A stretch of 64,000 bases of DNA, from positions 124,001 to 188,000 of the forward strand of contig NZ_QJRJ01000080.1 of assembly GCF_003254625.1 (NCBI RefSeq), in the 5' to 3' direction. Each line of letters opens with the position of its first letter. Position 1 is the stretch's first letter. The notes below the pieces were generated by a model. It saw nothing but the letters and a program-made list of their open reading frames with translations, ran no database searches and was not told the origin of the DNA. This DNA is from Flavobacterium ginsenosidimutans. Lineage in GTDB: Bacteria; Bacteroidota; Bacteroidia; Flavobacteriales; Flavobacteriaceae. Positions 1 through 8,742 of the stretch are shown one piece after another. Position numbers and translations under genes: made by a program.

Positions 1-952
1 TATTAACATAATTCGGCCATTGTGCTGGATATTCGGTATTTAGAATAAGATTTGCATTTAAGTTCGGTTTAAATCCGCTTTTGGTCAAACTTAATGATGA
101 TTCTGATAATTTGATTTTAACTTCAGCTCGTTTTATTTCTTCTCTGTTTTGAAAAGCTTCTTCTAAACTATCTTGAAGATTTATATTTTCTGTCGGAATC
201 ATACTTTCTACTACTTCAGGTTTCAGAATCGTATTCGTTGGAAAACCGATTAAAATATCCAGATAATTACTAATCAGTTGGATTGTATTGGTACTTCTAA
301 AAACTGAAACTTTAAAATTAGATTGCTGCAATTCAGTTCTTAAAAGATCACTTTTTAGATTTTGACCATTATTGACACGAGATTTCAGCTGACTGATTCG
401 AATATCTGTATTGATAATATTTTGTTTTGTTACCTCGATTTGCCGATACAATTTTTCGAGCGTAAAATACTGTTCTGTAATCGCATTTTTTACGTCAGCT
501 TCAGTCATTCTTACAGCCGATTCCTGCATTTGGGTAATTAATTCCTGCTGATTGATTCTGGTGTTGATTGCGTTTCCGCTATAAATTGGAAGTGTCGAAA
601 TAATATTGGCAAATGCCTGATGATTGTAATAATCGACCGTAACCTGACTTTCATAAAATCCGTCGTAAAGTTTTGGATCTCCAATATAATTGTATCCGCC
701 ATTTAAGCTCAATCTTGGCATTTTTGCAATTTTCGCCTGACTGACATTTTCATTGGCAATAGCCAAATCAGTATTAGCCAGTTTTAATTGCCGGTTATTT
801 TTAATTCCTAATAAAATTGCTTCGTCTAACCTTATTTTTTTTGCAGTGCCAAGGCTGCTATCTTGCTGCGCAAAACTTACGTTGAGGCTGCAGCTCAATA
901 AAAAGAGAGCTAAATGCTTTAAACGAAAAACTTTAAACCGCCAATAGCTCAT
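1..952 (-). CDS. TolC-family outer membrane efflux protein (5' part)
   Basis: The gene starts at 952 (ATG on the minus strand) and runs off the left edge, so about 317 N-terminal residues are visible. The start MSYWRFKVFRLKHLALFLLS is a signal peptide ending near SFAQ. It is followed by the TolC-type opening (LDEAILLGIKNNRQLKLAN), a stretch of long helices rich in Gln, Asn and Glu, and the second-repeat region (LEEAFQNREEIKRAEVKIKL). This family forms the outer-membrane channel of tripartite exporters. The adaptor and pump are not visible and would lie beyond the left edge. No stop or frameshift interrupts the visible part. The family is clear; the substrate is unknown. Confidence 0.88.
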   Translation of the reverse strand, partial: MSYWRFKVFRLKHLALFLLSCSLNVSFAQQDSSLGTAKKIRLDEAILLGIKNNRQLKLANTDLAIANENVSQAKIAKMPRLSLNGGYNYIGDPKLYDGFYESQVTVDYYNHQAFANIISTLPIYSGNAINTRINQQELITQMQESAVRMTEADVKNAITEQYFTLEKLYRQIEVTKQNIINTDIRISQLKSRVNNGQNLKSDLLRTELQQSNFKVSVFRSTNTIQLISNYLDILIGFPTNTILKPEVVESMIPTENINLQDSLEEAFQNREEIKRAEVKIKLSESSLSLTKSGFKPNLNANLILNTEYPAQWPNYVN

Positions 953-1216
953 GAGATTATATTGATTTAATTTTGCATTTTTTGGAAATTTACAATCAAC
1001 ATTATTTAATATTTAGCAGAACTTTCGAGAGAATTGGATTTTAGCTAGGCGGAAAAATTATGGTATCTTTTATTTGGATCTGCTATCCCAATATTATGAT
1101 TTTCGTATAAATTTAAACATTTATTAATCAATACTTTATAATATAAACACTCAAAATTGTTCCATTTTATAAAATGAAACAACTTCGAAGGTTTCTAAAT
1201 ATATTTTTAAAGCAAA
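953..1216. other. AT-rich intergenic region upstream of the efflux gene
   Basis: This gap lies between the start of the efflux gene at 952 and the terminator of the cupin operon at 1217. It is very AT-rich and should hold the promoter of the efflux gene. I see no ORF of note, no RNA gene and no clear TAnnTTTG element that I would commit to. Confidence 0.5.
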
Positions 1217-1252
1217 AAAAATCGCAATAATCAATTTGATCATTACGATTTT
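1217..1252 (-). terminator. Probable terminator of the thioredoxin/aminotransferase/cupin operon
   Basis: An imperfect inverted repeat (AAAATCGCAATAATC paired with GATCATTACGATTTT, two mismatches) lies about 40 nt beyond the stop codon of the cupin gene and is flanked by A and T runs. It is read as the end of the minus-strand operon. Confidence 0.5.
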
Positions 1253-1289
1253 AAAAATAAATCAAAATGTAGTTATCGGCGTATAATTT

Positions 1290-1763
1290 CTATTTTTCTG
1301 TATTTGCATCCAATAAAACGGCCAATTGAATGCAAGGCGAATCAGAACGATTGCTCCAAGCATGATTGGTTCCTCGCTGAATTACAATATCTCCAGCTTT
1401 CAGTAAAGTTTCTTCTTCATCGACAATCAAGTAAATTTCTCCCGAAATAATAATGATATAATCTAAAGTATCTGTCTGATGCATTAAAGGATGCGGCTCT
1501 CCCTCTGAAGCTATCACACCTAAATCTTTATCGGGCGGAATCTGGACATAACGAAAATAACTTCCGTTTTTTGGTGTGTTTGGAAAAGCGGTATTTTCTA
1601 TAACTTTTTCTTCAAATTTTGCTGGTGTCGAATCTGTTGACCAAATATCAGAAATAATTAATCCTGGAAAATGTTCTGATACATTGGTAACAATTTCATC
1701 TTGTTCTATAATTGATTTTCCGTTTCGTAAACCCGTTACGACTCTTCTTGGAATTGTTTTCAT
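1290..1763 (-). CDS. Cupin-domain protein
   Basis: The 157-residue protein has a single C-terminal cupin barrel. The first cupin motif is in MHQTDTLDYIIIISGE (about residues 94-109) and the second is GDIVIQRGTNHAWSNRS (about 124-140). This resembles the small stand-alone cupins whose motif reads MHRTDTIDY..LSGE. There is no signal peptide, so it is probably cytoplasmic. Cupins of this kind bind a metal and may act as dioxygenases, isomerases or ligand-binding proteins, so no reaction can be assigned. It is the last gene of the operon that follows the S-box riboswitch, 63 nt after the aminotransferase gene, which hints at a role linked to sulphur or amino-acid metabolism. Confidence 0.8.
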   Translation of the reverse strand: MKTIPRRVVTGLRNGKSIIEQDEIVTNVSEHFPGLIISDIWSTDSTPAKFEEKVIENTAFPNTPKNGSYFRYVQIPPDKDLGVIASEGEPHPLMHQTDTLDYIIIISGEIYLIVDEEETLLKAGDIVIQRGTNHAWSNRSDSPCIQLAVLLDANTEK

Positions 1764-1826
1764 ATTGCATGTATTGGCATTATTTTTTTTTTTACCGATA
1801 AGATATGCCTACGGAATATTAGTTAC

Positions 1827-3305
1827 TTAATCTAACTTAAACCATTCGGTAACTTCTCTTTCGATATTGTCTTTAATTTTTGGGTTTTCAAATTCATTTG
1901 AAGCGGGATTATATTCGTAATCTTTCTTCCATTTTTTATAATTCAAGGCAACTTTTTCAATGGCATCACAGATATAAAAAAGCTCTTCATTTGTCATTAT
2001 CGGATGCAATGACAAACGCACCCAGCCTGGTTTATTGGTTTGATTTTTCTGAAGTAATTCGTTTGTAATTGCTTTAGAACGTTTTTCATCAATATTGAAC
2101 AAATAATGCGCATAAGTACTCGCACATGACCAGCCGCCACGAACTTGAATTCCGAAACGATCATTTAAAAGTCTTACGATTAAATTGTAATGAATATCTT
2201 CGATCACAAAAGAAACACAGCCAATTCGGTCGCTTTTTAAATCTCCCAGAATAGATAAACCTTGTATTTTTTGAAGTCGTGAAAAACAAATCTCCAGAAG
2301 TTCTTTTTCTCTTTTGGCAATCTTGTCAACGGTCATTTTTTCTTTTAATTCTAAAGCCAAAGCTGTTCGAATTACCTGAAGAAATCCTGGAGTTCCTCCA
2401 TCTTCCCTAACTTCTATTACATCGCTGTAACAATAATTTCCTAACGGATTTGTCCATTTTACATTTCCGCCTCCCGGATTATCAGGAAACTCAGATTGAT
2501 ATAATTTTTCATCGAAAACCAAAACTCCGCAAGTTCCAGGTCCTCCCAAAAATTTATGTGGAGAAAAGAAAATAGCATCCAACTGCTGTTCTGGATCTTT
2601 TGGATGCATATCAATCTCAACATAAGGAGCAGAAGCTGCAAAATCGACAAAACATAAACCGCCATTTTGATGCATGATTTTAGCCAATTCATGATAAGGT
2701 GTAATAATTCCTGTGACATTCGAACAAGCTGTAAACGAACCAATTTTTATACTTCTATCAGCATATTTTTTAATTTCCTCTGAAAGGACTTTTGGATCTA
2801 CTAAATTATTTTCGTCAGGCGAAAGAATTACAACTTCAGCATTGGTTTCATACCACGAAACTTGATTCGAATGATGTTCCATGTGCGTGATAAAAACTAC
2901 AGGTTTATCTTGTTCATTTTCGTGATTTTTTCTCAAACCAATAATGCGCTGCAATTTTGATAAAGCCGCCGTCATTCCAGTTCCTGTTGTCACCAAAACA
3001 TCAGAGTCCTTTGCATTTACCGATTTTTTGATAATTTCCCTCGCATGTTGGTAAGCGTATGTAGAAGTTTTTCCTGTCTGACTTGAAAATGAATGCGTGT
3101 TGGCAATCATCGGACCAATTTTATTGAGCATTATATCTTCAATCGGAACGTACAACCTTCCGCTGGCAACCCAATCTGCATAAACGAGATTTTGTTCTCC
3201 ATAAACCGATTCAAAAATATGATCTATTCCTACTGTGTTTTCTCTAAATTTAGAAAAGTAACATTCAGATTCTGTTGGTTTCGTTGTTGACTCAATAGCA
3301 TTCAT
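1827..3305 (-). CDS. Class V aminotransferase / cysteine-desulfurase-like PLP enzyme
   Basis: The 492-residue protein has the fold-type I class V signature. The PLP lysine lies in FFSPHKFLGGPGT (about residue 252), a TGTGMTAAL cofactor loop is near 106-114, and VDFAASAPY carries the cofactor aspartate. The C-terminal domain holds RGGWSCASTYAHYLF, a cysteine-containing loop in the position where SufS/NifS-type desulfurases have theirs. It is longer than SufS (about 400 residues), with an extra C-terminal tail. Possible activities are cysteine desulfurase or lyase, or another class V reaction; the exact one is not determinable. It lies between a thioredoxin-like gene and a cupin gene in an operon behind a SAM riboswitch, so an activity on sulphur amino acids is likely by inference. 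No signal peptide is present. Confidence 0.82.
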   Translation of the reverse strand: MNAIESTTKPTESECYFSKFRENTVGIDHIFESVYGEQNLVYADWVASGRLYVPIEDIMLNKIGPMIANTHSFSSQTGKTSTYAYQHAREIIKKSVNAKDSDVLVTTGTGMTAALSKLQRIIGLRKNHENEQDKPVVFITHMEHHSNQVSWYETNAEVVILSPDENNLVDPKVLSEEIKKYADRSIKIGSFTACSNVTGIITPYHELAKIMHQNGGLCFVDFAASAPYVEIDMHPKDPEQQLDAIFFSPHKFLGGPGTCGVLVFDEKLYQSEFPDNPGGGNVKWTNPLGNYCYSDVIEVREDGGTPGFLQVIRTALALELKEKMTVDKIAKREKELLEICFSRLQKIQGLSILGDLKSDRIGCVSFVIEDIHYNLIVRLLNDRFGIQVRGGWSCASTYAHYLFNIDEKRSKAITNELLQKNQTNKPGWVRLSLHPIMTNEELFYICDAIEKVALNYKKWKKDYEYNPASNEFENPKIKDNIEREVTEWFKLD

Positions 3306-3353
3306 TTCCTTATCATTTTTTTAATTAACTAAATTTATTCTTTCTCAATTTTT

Positions 3354-3453
3354 GTCATTCCGAGGAACGAGGAATCTCCATCCTATATTCCGCAAAGATT
3401 GACTGCCTTTTTTGAGGAGCTTCTTGCGGAGATCCTTCCTTCGTCAGGATGAC
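3354..3453. repeat. Palindromic intergenic repeat (GTCATTCC...GGATGAC)
   Basis: A roughly 100-nt imperfect inverted repeat. The outer arms are GTCATTCCGAGGAACGAGGA and its near complement ending TTCGTCAGGATGAC; the inner arms are TCCGCAA and TTGCGGA. It could fold into one long hairpin. Elements starting GTCATTCCGA are familiar dispersed repeats of flavobacterial intergenic DNA. It lies inside the operon between the thioredoxin-like and aminotransferase genes, where a hairpin could affect mRNA stability. Confidence 0.65.
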
Positions 3454-3471
3454 AAGATTGCGCATTCTTTA

Positions 3472-4461
3472 TTAAATTTTATTCTCTAAAAGTGTTTTTA
3501 AAGTAGATTGCAATTCTTCTCCATGAAGATTTTTTGCAACAATAATTCCTTTCGAATCCACTAAATAATTCGCAGGAATAGCTCTTACTCCATAAAGTTT
3601 GGCAACAGCACTATTCCAGAAAAGCAAATCCGAAACATGTGTCCATGTCAAGTTATCATCTTGAATTCCTTTAATCCAATTTTCTTTCTTTTTATCCAAT
3701 GAAATTGCTACAATGTTGAATCCTTTATCATGAAATTCTTTGTACGCAGCAACGATATTTGGATTTTCTTTTCGGCAAGGACCACACCATGAAGCCCAAA
3801 AATCAACTAAAGTGTAGCCTTTTAAATTTTGGTAAAGACGAACTGGTTTTCCTTCAGGATCATTAGCAGTAAAATCAGGGGCTTTTTTACCAATCGCTAA
3901 TCCGTCTAAAACGGTAACCAGTTCTTTAAGTTCTTTCACGTAAGTGGTACTTTGAAGGCTTTTATCTAGCAAAGCAATATTTTGTGTAATCTGTTCTGGA
4001 GACAATCGATACGACCAGTTTCTGTATAAAACGTATGCAGAAACCAAAGAATTCGGATGTTCTGTAATGAATTTGCTGATTTCTACATCTTTCGTTTTTT
4101 TATAAGTTTCGAACAAATCTTGAGAAGCCGAACCTTCTACAACCGAATTGCTGTAATATTTCTTCGGATTTAATTGAACCGTAATTGGTGTTTTTTCTAA
4201 GAAAATATAAAGTGGCGAACTTGCTGTATTTACGCTCAATCCGTATAATTCTGGTGTTTTTACTTTTGTTTTAAAGCTAAAATTTCCGTCTTTTACTTTT
4301 ACCGAATCAATAGTTGTAAACATTTTATTGTGAAACTTTTGCAGATAAACGTATTGTGCCACTGTATCGACAACTGTTCCTTTTAATTGTAAATTACTTT
4401 CCTGAGCCTGAGTTTGAAAAGCTCCAAGAAACAAAGCAAAACCTAATAGTATTTTTTTCAT
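3472..4461 (-). CDS. Thioredoxin-like (TlpA/ResA-type) protein with N-terminal DUF4369-like domain
   Basis: The start is placed at the ATG at 4461 (329 residues) because MKKILLGFALFLGAFQTQAQ is a typical signal peptide; the frame is open 23 codons further upstream without looking like protein. The N-terminal half (about 20-190) resembles the beta-rich DUF4369 domain of Bacteroidota TlpA-like proteins. The C-terminal half is a thioredoxin fold with WASWCGPCRKENP and the cis-proline region VRAIPANYLV. Such proteins are periplasmic or surface thiol-disulfide oxidoreductases. It is the first gene after an S-box aptamer and starts the operon that continues with the class V aminotransferase and cupin genes. 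Its partner is unknown. Confidence 0.85.
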   Translation of the reverse strand: MKKILLGFALFLGAFQTQAQESNLQLKGTVVDTVAQYVYLQKFHNKMFTTIDSVKVKDGNFSFKTKVKTPELYGLSVNTASSPLYIFLEKTPITVQLNPKKYYSNSVVEGSASQDLFETYKKTKDVEISKFITEHPNSLVSAYVLYRNWSYRLSPEQITQNIALLDKSLQSTTYVKELKELVTVLDGLAIGKKAPDFTANDPEGKPVRLYQNLKGYTLVDFWASWCGPCRKENPNIVAAYKEFHDKGFNIVAISLDKKKENWIKGIQDDNLTWTHVSDLLFWNSAVAKLYGVRAIPANYLVDSKGIIVAKNLHGEELQSTLKTLLENKI

Positions 4462-4651
4462 TTTATTTTTAGTTTTAAGATTAGACAAAAGAGTTTCAGG
4501 CCAATGCCAAAAAGCATTAGCGAATAACATTTAAAAAGAAGATCTAAGAGAGATTATGTTTTCACATTCGAAAAGTGGCAAGACTATATTCTTCAAAAAT
4601 TGGATTCAAAAGTTCGTAACCGGCGTATAATATCAAGTCTGCTTTCATTTT

Positions 4652-4705
4652 AAAAAAATAAAGATTTAACGTTGATGATCTTATTCAGATTTTGAGGAAA
4701 TCTTT
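4652..4705 (-). terminator. Candidate expression-platform terminator of the S-box
   Basis: On the minus strand, directly after the aptamer, AAAGATTT (4698-4705) pairs with AAATCTTT (4660-4667), and the second arm is followed at once by ATTTTTTT (4652-4659). The stem is short and AT-only with a long loop, so it is a weak terminator on its own. Its position just after the P1 stem is where a SAM-I expression platform is expected. Confidence 0.45.
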
Positions 4706-4805
4706 TCTTATCTGTCCGTTTAACGGAAGGATTTAGCACCTTATTCGGCAACAGGTTGCTAAGACTTCATCGGGCCTATTCCCTCAGTCTTTCTGGATAA
4801 GTATC
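4703..4805 (-). ncRNA. SAM-I (S-box) riboswitch aptamer
   Basis: Read on the minus strand the segment begins CTTATCCAGAAAGACTGAGG, continues GGAATAGGGCCCGATGAAG and TCTTAGCAACC, and closes with GGTGCTAAATCC and GATAAG. This is the S-box consensus order: P1 CTTATC (4796-4801) with GATAAG (4707-4712), the AGAnnGACTGAGGGA..GGCCC..GAAG core, and the GCAACC..GGTGCTAA..CC pseudoknot and P3/P4 landmarks. The thioredoxin-like gene lies downstream, about 240 nt away. In known SAM-I switches, SAM binding turns off methionine and cysteine genes; the same direction is inferred here. Confidence 0.88.
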
Positions 4806-5024
4806 ATTTTATAAATTTTCTGTGATACAAATATATATTAATTCTACCGAATTAGTCAAGTTTAAAATTGTTTTTTTTGAATTTTATTTTTAATTGAGTT
4901 GAAAAACATCTTCAACATCAATAAAATCAATGCATTAAAAGCTAAAAATATTTTTAATGATAATTCGTTTTATAAAATAAATTCATACGTTTTATCAAAA
5001 ACAGAGAATAAATTTCACTTCTTT

Positions 5025-5474
5025 TTAAAGAAAAACATAAAGATATTTGTTCGTTTCCAGATTAGAAAGAGATTCTTTTAACCCGTTTTCTAGATTTAAA
5101 GTAATAGATCGTAAAACTTCTTTTAAGTCTTTAAAATTAGTTGGTTTTATGAAATAACAGACAGCGCCAAGATTTGCAGCGGTGTCCATATCGTTTTTAT
5201 AGGAAGAAGTCGAAATCATAATTACGGGAATGTTTTTATAACGCTCATCCGATTTTAATTGTTTCAAACATTCCCAGCCGTTCATTATAGGCATATTCAA
5301 GTCTAGAAAAACAACTTCAGGAATTTCATTTTGTTTCTCTATCATTTTTAAAGCTTCGCTTCCATTTTCTGCGCAATGACAAATAATATTTTCATCTATA
5401 TCGGCCAATGCCTCGCAAAACATTTCTGCGTCATCCCTATCGTCATCAGCTAATAGAATTATTTTTTTTATCAT
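5025..5474 (-). CDS. CheY-like single-domain response regulator
   Basis: The 149-residue protein is one receiver domain with no output domain. Acidic residues are at LLADDDRDD (10-12), the phosphoacceptor is Asp58 in VVFLDLNMP, the switch Ser/Thr is in MISTSS (about 88-91), and Lys110 is in FIKPTN. It starts 2 nt after the stop codon of the PAS kinase gene and is clearly co-transcribed with it. It probably passes the phosphoryl group on or acts by protein contact. The target is unknown. Confidence 0.92.
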   Translation of the reverse strand: MIKKIILLADDDRDDAEMFCEALADIDENIICHCAENGSEALKMIEKQNEIPEVVFLDLNMPIMNGWECLKQLKSDERYKNIPVIMISTSSYKNDMDTAANLGAVCYFIKPTNFKDLKEVLRSITLNLENGLKESLSNLETNKYLYVFL

Positions 5475-5476
5475 AT

Positions 5477-8149
5477 TTAAATGTCTTTTTCTTTTTGCTC
5501 AAATGGCAATGTTATAATAAAAACAGCTCCTTTATTTGGAACTCCAGAAGCAGTAATACTTCCGCCGTGGCGTTCCGCTATTTTTTTACAAAGCGATAAT
5601 CCTAAGCCAGTTCCTTCATAACGGTCTTTAGAATTAAGTCGTGTAAACGTCTCAAATATACGGCCTGTTTGATCAAGATCAAAACCAATTCCGTTATCTT
5701 CTACCGTAATAATTGCAAATTTTTTATCCTCTTCAATTTGTTCTTTCGCAGTAATAATAATTTCCGAAGCGGTATCTTCTTTAGCAAATTTAATAGAATT
5801 ATTAATCAGGTTGTAAAACAATTGATATAATAAAACAGAAGCTCCTTCTAAAACGGGAAGATCTTGGTAATAAATTTTTGCGCCTGTTTTTTGAAGCACG
5901 ATTTCCAGATCAGTTTCTATGTTTTTAATGGTTTCATTTAAATCGACAATTGTAGCTTTTTGCGAATCGGCATTGATTTTAGAATAGGCCAATACGCCAT
6001 CAATCATGTTAAACATACGATCTGCCGCGACATGAATTCTATCAAAAAATTTCGAAGCAGATTCGTCTAATTGTCCTTCCAAATGATCTTCGAGACGACT
6101 GACAAATGTTTTAATTTTTCTAATCGGTTCTTTTAAATCGTGCGAAGCAACATGAGCGAATTGCTGCAAATCGTCATTAGAACGCTGTAATTCTTTCGTT
6201 CGTTCGGCTACCAAAATTTCTAGCTTTTCAGTAGTTGATTTTTGTTCATGAATATCAGTGCAGGTACCAAACCATTTATTGATTATTCCTTCTTTATCTT
6301 TGATTGGAACCGCTTTACTTAAAAACCATCGATATCCTCCAGTATTTGCATTTCTTAAACGAAATTCAAGCTGATAAGAAGAACCTGCATGAACACTTTC
6401 GTGCCAGCCTTTTGACACTAAATAAACATCATCAGGATGCAATTTTGAAATCCAGCTTGAATCTCCAAATTCATGTTCTTCATAACCGGTGTATTCGTAC
6501 CAGCGACTGTTATAATAATCAACAAAACCGTCTGGATTGGCTGTCCAAATAATTTGCGGAACTAAATCTGCGAGCTGCCTAAATTTTTCTTCGCTTTCTG
6601 TAATTACATTTTGAAGCTCTTTCTGCGAAGTAATATCGCTAGATGCACCAAACCATTCAATGATCTTTTCTTGATCGTCTAATATTGGAACTACTCTAGA
6701 AAAAACCCATCCTATAGAATCGTCTGGATTTATCACTCTGTGTTCCATTTCGAAAATGCTTTTTTCTATTATAGATTTAGAAATAAGATCTACTGCTCTT
6801 CTTAAATCATTTGGATGAATAAATTTATCTAGCCAATTAACACGTTTTTCGCCAGAATTAGATAAACGCCCATCTCCTTCAAGATTTTGCATAATCATCC
6901 AATCGGCATCCATTCGATAGACTAAATCAGATGATGCATTGACTAGCGCTCTAAAACGGCTTTCGCTTTCTTCCATTTTTTGGCGCGCTACAACTTGCTG
7001 TGTAACTTCAACCGCCACTTGTATCATTCCAGTTATCTGACCATCTTCAATCAGCGGACGATAGGCCAGATTATAGTAGTAATCTTTTAATTCTCCCGTA
7101 CGATTATGCGGAACCAAAACTTCGCTTTGGTCAAAAGGAATTCCTTCATTATAAACTTTTAAAAGCTGTTCCCAAACGTACTGACCTTCTAGTTCTGGCA
7201 AAACATCAATCAATCGCATGCCAATAACTTCTTGGCCTCGACCAATCATTTGAAGCATGTGCGTGTTTATCTGTTCAATTATGAGATCATCTCCTCTAAG
7301 CACTAAAGTTGGTGCAGGTGTTTGGTGAATCATTTTTCTGAAACGACTCTCGCTTTGTTGCAGTTTTTCTTCTGCCAGTTTAATTTCAGTAATATCTCTT
7401 GTTGTTCCAGCAACAACTTCAACTTCTCCTTTTTCATTAAATACTGGAACTAAAATATAATCATAAATTCTCCTTCCTAATTCTGCGTGCGGAAAAGAAA
7501 CAGTTCCTCTTACGGCTCTTTTTTCGGCAACTACGGTGTCTATTTCTTGTTCATGCATTTCGGCATGCCAATCTTCATAACCATTTTCTCTTAGCCCACG
7601 CCCGATCGCATCTTCTGCCGTTTTGCCCCACATACTCAATAAGGCTTTGTTTGCATACGTGAACTTATAATCAAGATCAAATACATAAACTAGATCGGGA
7701 GTTGCATTTATTATAGAATTGTAAAGTCTTTTTTGTTTTTCGGCATCAATTAATGCATTATTCAAAGCGTTTTCTGCATTTTTCTTTTCAGTGATATCTT
7801 CCATCGTCACCACCAATAATTCGCCTTGTTTTACTGTAGTAAATTTGAACCATTTTTTGGCATTTTCATCTCCATACCAATTTTCAAAATTAGTTGTAAT
7901 TCCTGTTTCTGCAGTTTCAATAATTTTTTGGAGAATATTAGTTTTTTCAATTTTAGAAAAAACTTCGCTGAATCTTTTGCCCTTATAATCAGCAATATTG
8001 ATCCAATTTATAATGTAGGTATTAAACAGCAAAATGGAGAAATCTTCGACCTTGCCTTTTTTATCATATAAAGATTTTAAAACTGCAATACCGTTAGGCG
8101 CAGAATTAAAAACAGTTTGAAAAAGGTCTAAATTATTTATTAGCTCCAT
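5477..8149 (-). CDS. Multi-PAS sensor histidine kinase
   Basis: The 890-residue protein has no membrane segment or signal peptide, so it is probably a soluble sensor. About five PAS/PAC repeats fill residues 10-650; recurring PAC ends such as VVTMEDITEKK, VVAGTTRDITEIK and WFGTCTDIHEQK mark the boundaries. A dimerisation/phosphoacceptor domain follows, with FAHVASHDLKEPIRK placing the acceptor His near residue 670. The HATPase domain has the N box NLINNSIKFA, the G1 box VEDNGIGF and the G2 box EGTGLGLSLCKKI. The stop is 2 nt before the start of the response regulator, giving a two-gene unit. Signal and output are unknown. Confidence 0.92.
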   Translation of the reverse strand: MELINNLDLFQTVFNSAPNGIAVLKSLYDKKGKVEDFSILLFNTYIINWINIADYKGKRFSEVFSKIEKTNILQKIIETAETGITTNFENWYGDENAKKWFKFTTVKQGELLVVTMEDITEKKNAENALNNALIDAEKQKRLYNSIINATPDLVYVFDLDYKFTYANKALLSMWGKTAEDAIGRGLRENGYEDWHAEMHEQEIDTVVAEKRAVRGTVSFPHAELGRRIYDYILVPVFNEKGEVEVVAGTTRDITEIKLAEEKLQQSESRFRKMIHQTPAPTLVLRGDDLIIEQINTHMLQMIGRGQEVIGMRLIDVLPELEGQYVWEQLLKVYNEGIPFDQSEVLVPHNRTGELKDYYYNLAYRPLIEDGQITGMIQVAVEVTQQVVARQKMEESESRFRALVNASSDLVYRMDADWMIMQNLEGDGRLSNSGEKRVNWLDKFIHPNDLRRAVDLISKSIIEKSIFEMEHRVINPDDSIGWVFSRVVPILDDQEKIIEWFGASSDITSQKELQNVITESEEKFRQLADLVPQIIWTANPDGFVDYYNSRWYEYTGYEEHEFGDSSWISKLHPDDVYLVSKGWHESVHAGSSYQLEFRLRNANTGGYRWFLSKAVPIKDKEGIINKWFGTCTDIHEQKSTTEKLEILVAERTKELQRSNDDLQQFAHVASHDLKEPIRKIKTFVSRLEDHLEGQLDESASKFFDRIHVAADRMFNMIDGVLAYSKINADSQKATIVDLNETIKNIETDLEIVLQKTGAKIYYQDLPVLEGASVLLYQLFYNLINNSIKFAKEDTASEIIITAKEQIEEDKKFAIITVEDNGIGFDLDQTGRIFETFTRLNSKDRYEGTGLGLSLCKKIAERHGGSITASGVPNKGAVFIITLPFEQKEKDI

Positions 8150-8286
8150 TATAGTTTTGAGTTAAAATAATTTCTAATGCTGTATGATTTTTTCCAAAGG
8201 CCTTCCGAATTTGTTAAAATTCTTTCTCAAATATAGAGAAAAACCTTGTCACTTAAACATCAGTTAAAATGGAATTTAAAAATCGA

Positions 8287-8316
8287 AAAAGCCAAACTCT
8301 AAGATTTGGCTTTTAA
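8287..8316 (-). terminator. Terminator after the small lipoprotein gene
   Basis: A hairpin of AAAAGCCAAA and TTTGGCTTTT with an 8-nt loop lies 20-50 nt beyond the stop of the small lipoprotein gene. It has A/T runs on both sides and could work in either direction. Confidence 0.7.
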
Positions 8317-8337
8317 ACTTTAAATTTTAATTAATTC

Positions 8338-8541
8338 CTACTTTTTTATAGTATCTGTACTAATGGTTTCTGTAGTATCCATATTAATTGTATCTACTTC
8401 AGGTCCAACTGTATCAAACGTATTTTGAATCGAATCATTTTCATAAGAATCTGTTGTTGGAGTTTCATTCTTTTTACAAGAAAATACCAATCCAATCAAT
8501 AGAATGAAAAAAGCGATTTTCGTTTTTAATATCGTTTTCAT
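8338..8541 (-). CDS. Small lipoprotein, acidic and Thr/Asp-rich
   Basis: The start is placed at the ATG at 8541 (67 residues) because MKTILKTKIAFFILLIGLVFSCKK is a lipoprotein signal with the lipobox VFSC; upstream codons in the same frame are not protein-like. The mature part is about 45 residues, almost all Asp, Glu, Thr, Ser and Asn (DTVGPEVDTINMDTTETIS), and probably unstructured. I do not recognise a family. It is followed by a good terminator and appears to be a single-gene unit. The function is unknown. Confidence 0.65.
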   Translation of the reverse strand: MKTILKTKIAFFILLIGLVFSCKKNETPTTDSYENDSIQNTFDTVGPEVDTINMDTTETISTDTIKK

Positions 8542-8704
8542 TATTATATTTTTTAAAATCTTATTTATAAAGTTAAAACCTCTATCGCAAACTTCTTTAC
8601 ACAATTTTAAAAACCTGTTATAGAAATCAAATAGTATCAACTCGATTAAGAGGAAAGAAGCTTGCAGTTTCCTATACAGATGTTTTTTATTGAATTAACT
8701 CTAA

Positions 8705-8736
8705 CAAAAAAGAGCGGAAAAATTCCGCTCTTTTGT
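8705..8736 (-). terminator. Terminator after the 86-residue hypothetical gene
   Basis: AGAGCGGAA and TTCCGCTCT form a 9-bp stem with a 3-nt loop, with A runs before and T runs after. It lies just past the stop codon of the hypothetical gene at 8743 and looks bidirectional. Confidence 0.8.
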
Positions 8737-8742
8737 ATCCTT

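Noticed and set aside
2459..2743. Open frame inside the class V aminotransferase gene on the same strand.
   Set aside because: It is a shifted frame of a clearly real gene with intact motifs, and its composition is that of a shadow.
1276..4631. CGGCGTATAAT occurs both after the cupin gene (1276) and in the riboswitch leader (4621).
   Set aside because: Eleven bases with no further similarity on either side; probably chance.
4562..4648. A 28-codon ORF between the S-box and the thioredoxin-like gene (minus strand, starting MKADLILYAGYELL).
   Set aside because: It has only one Met codon besides the start, no Cys, no recognisable family and no conserved context that I can see. The riboswitch already explains the control. 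Chance is the simpler reading.
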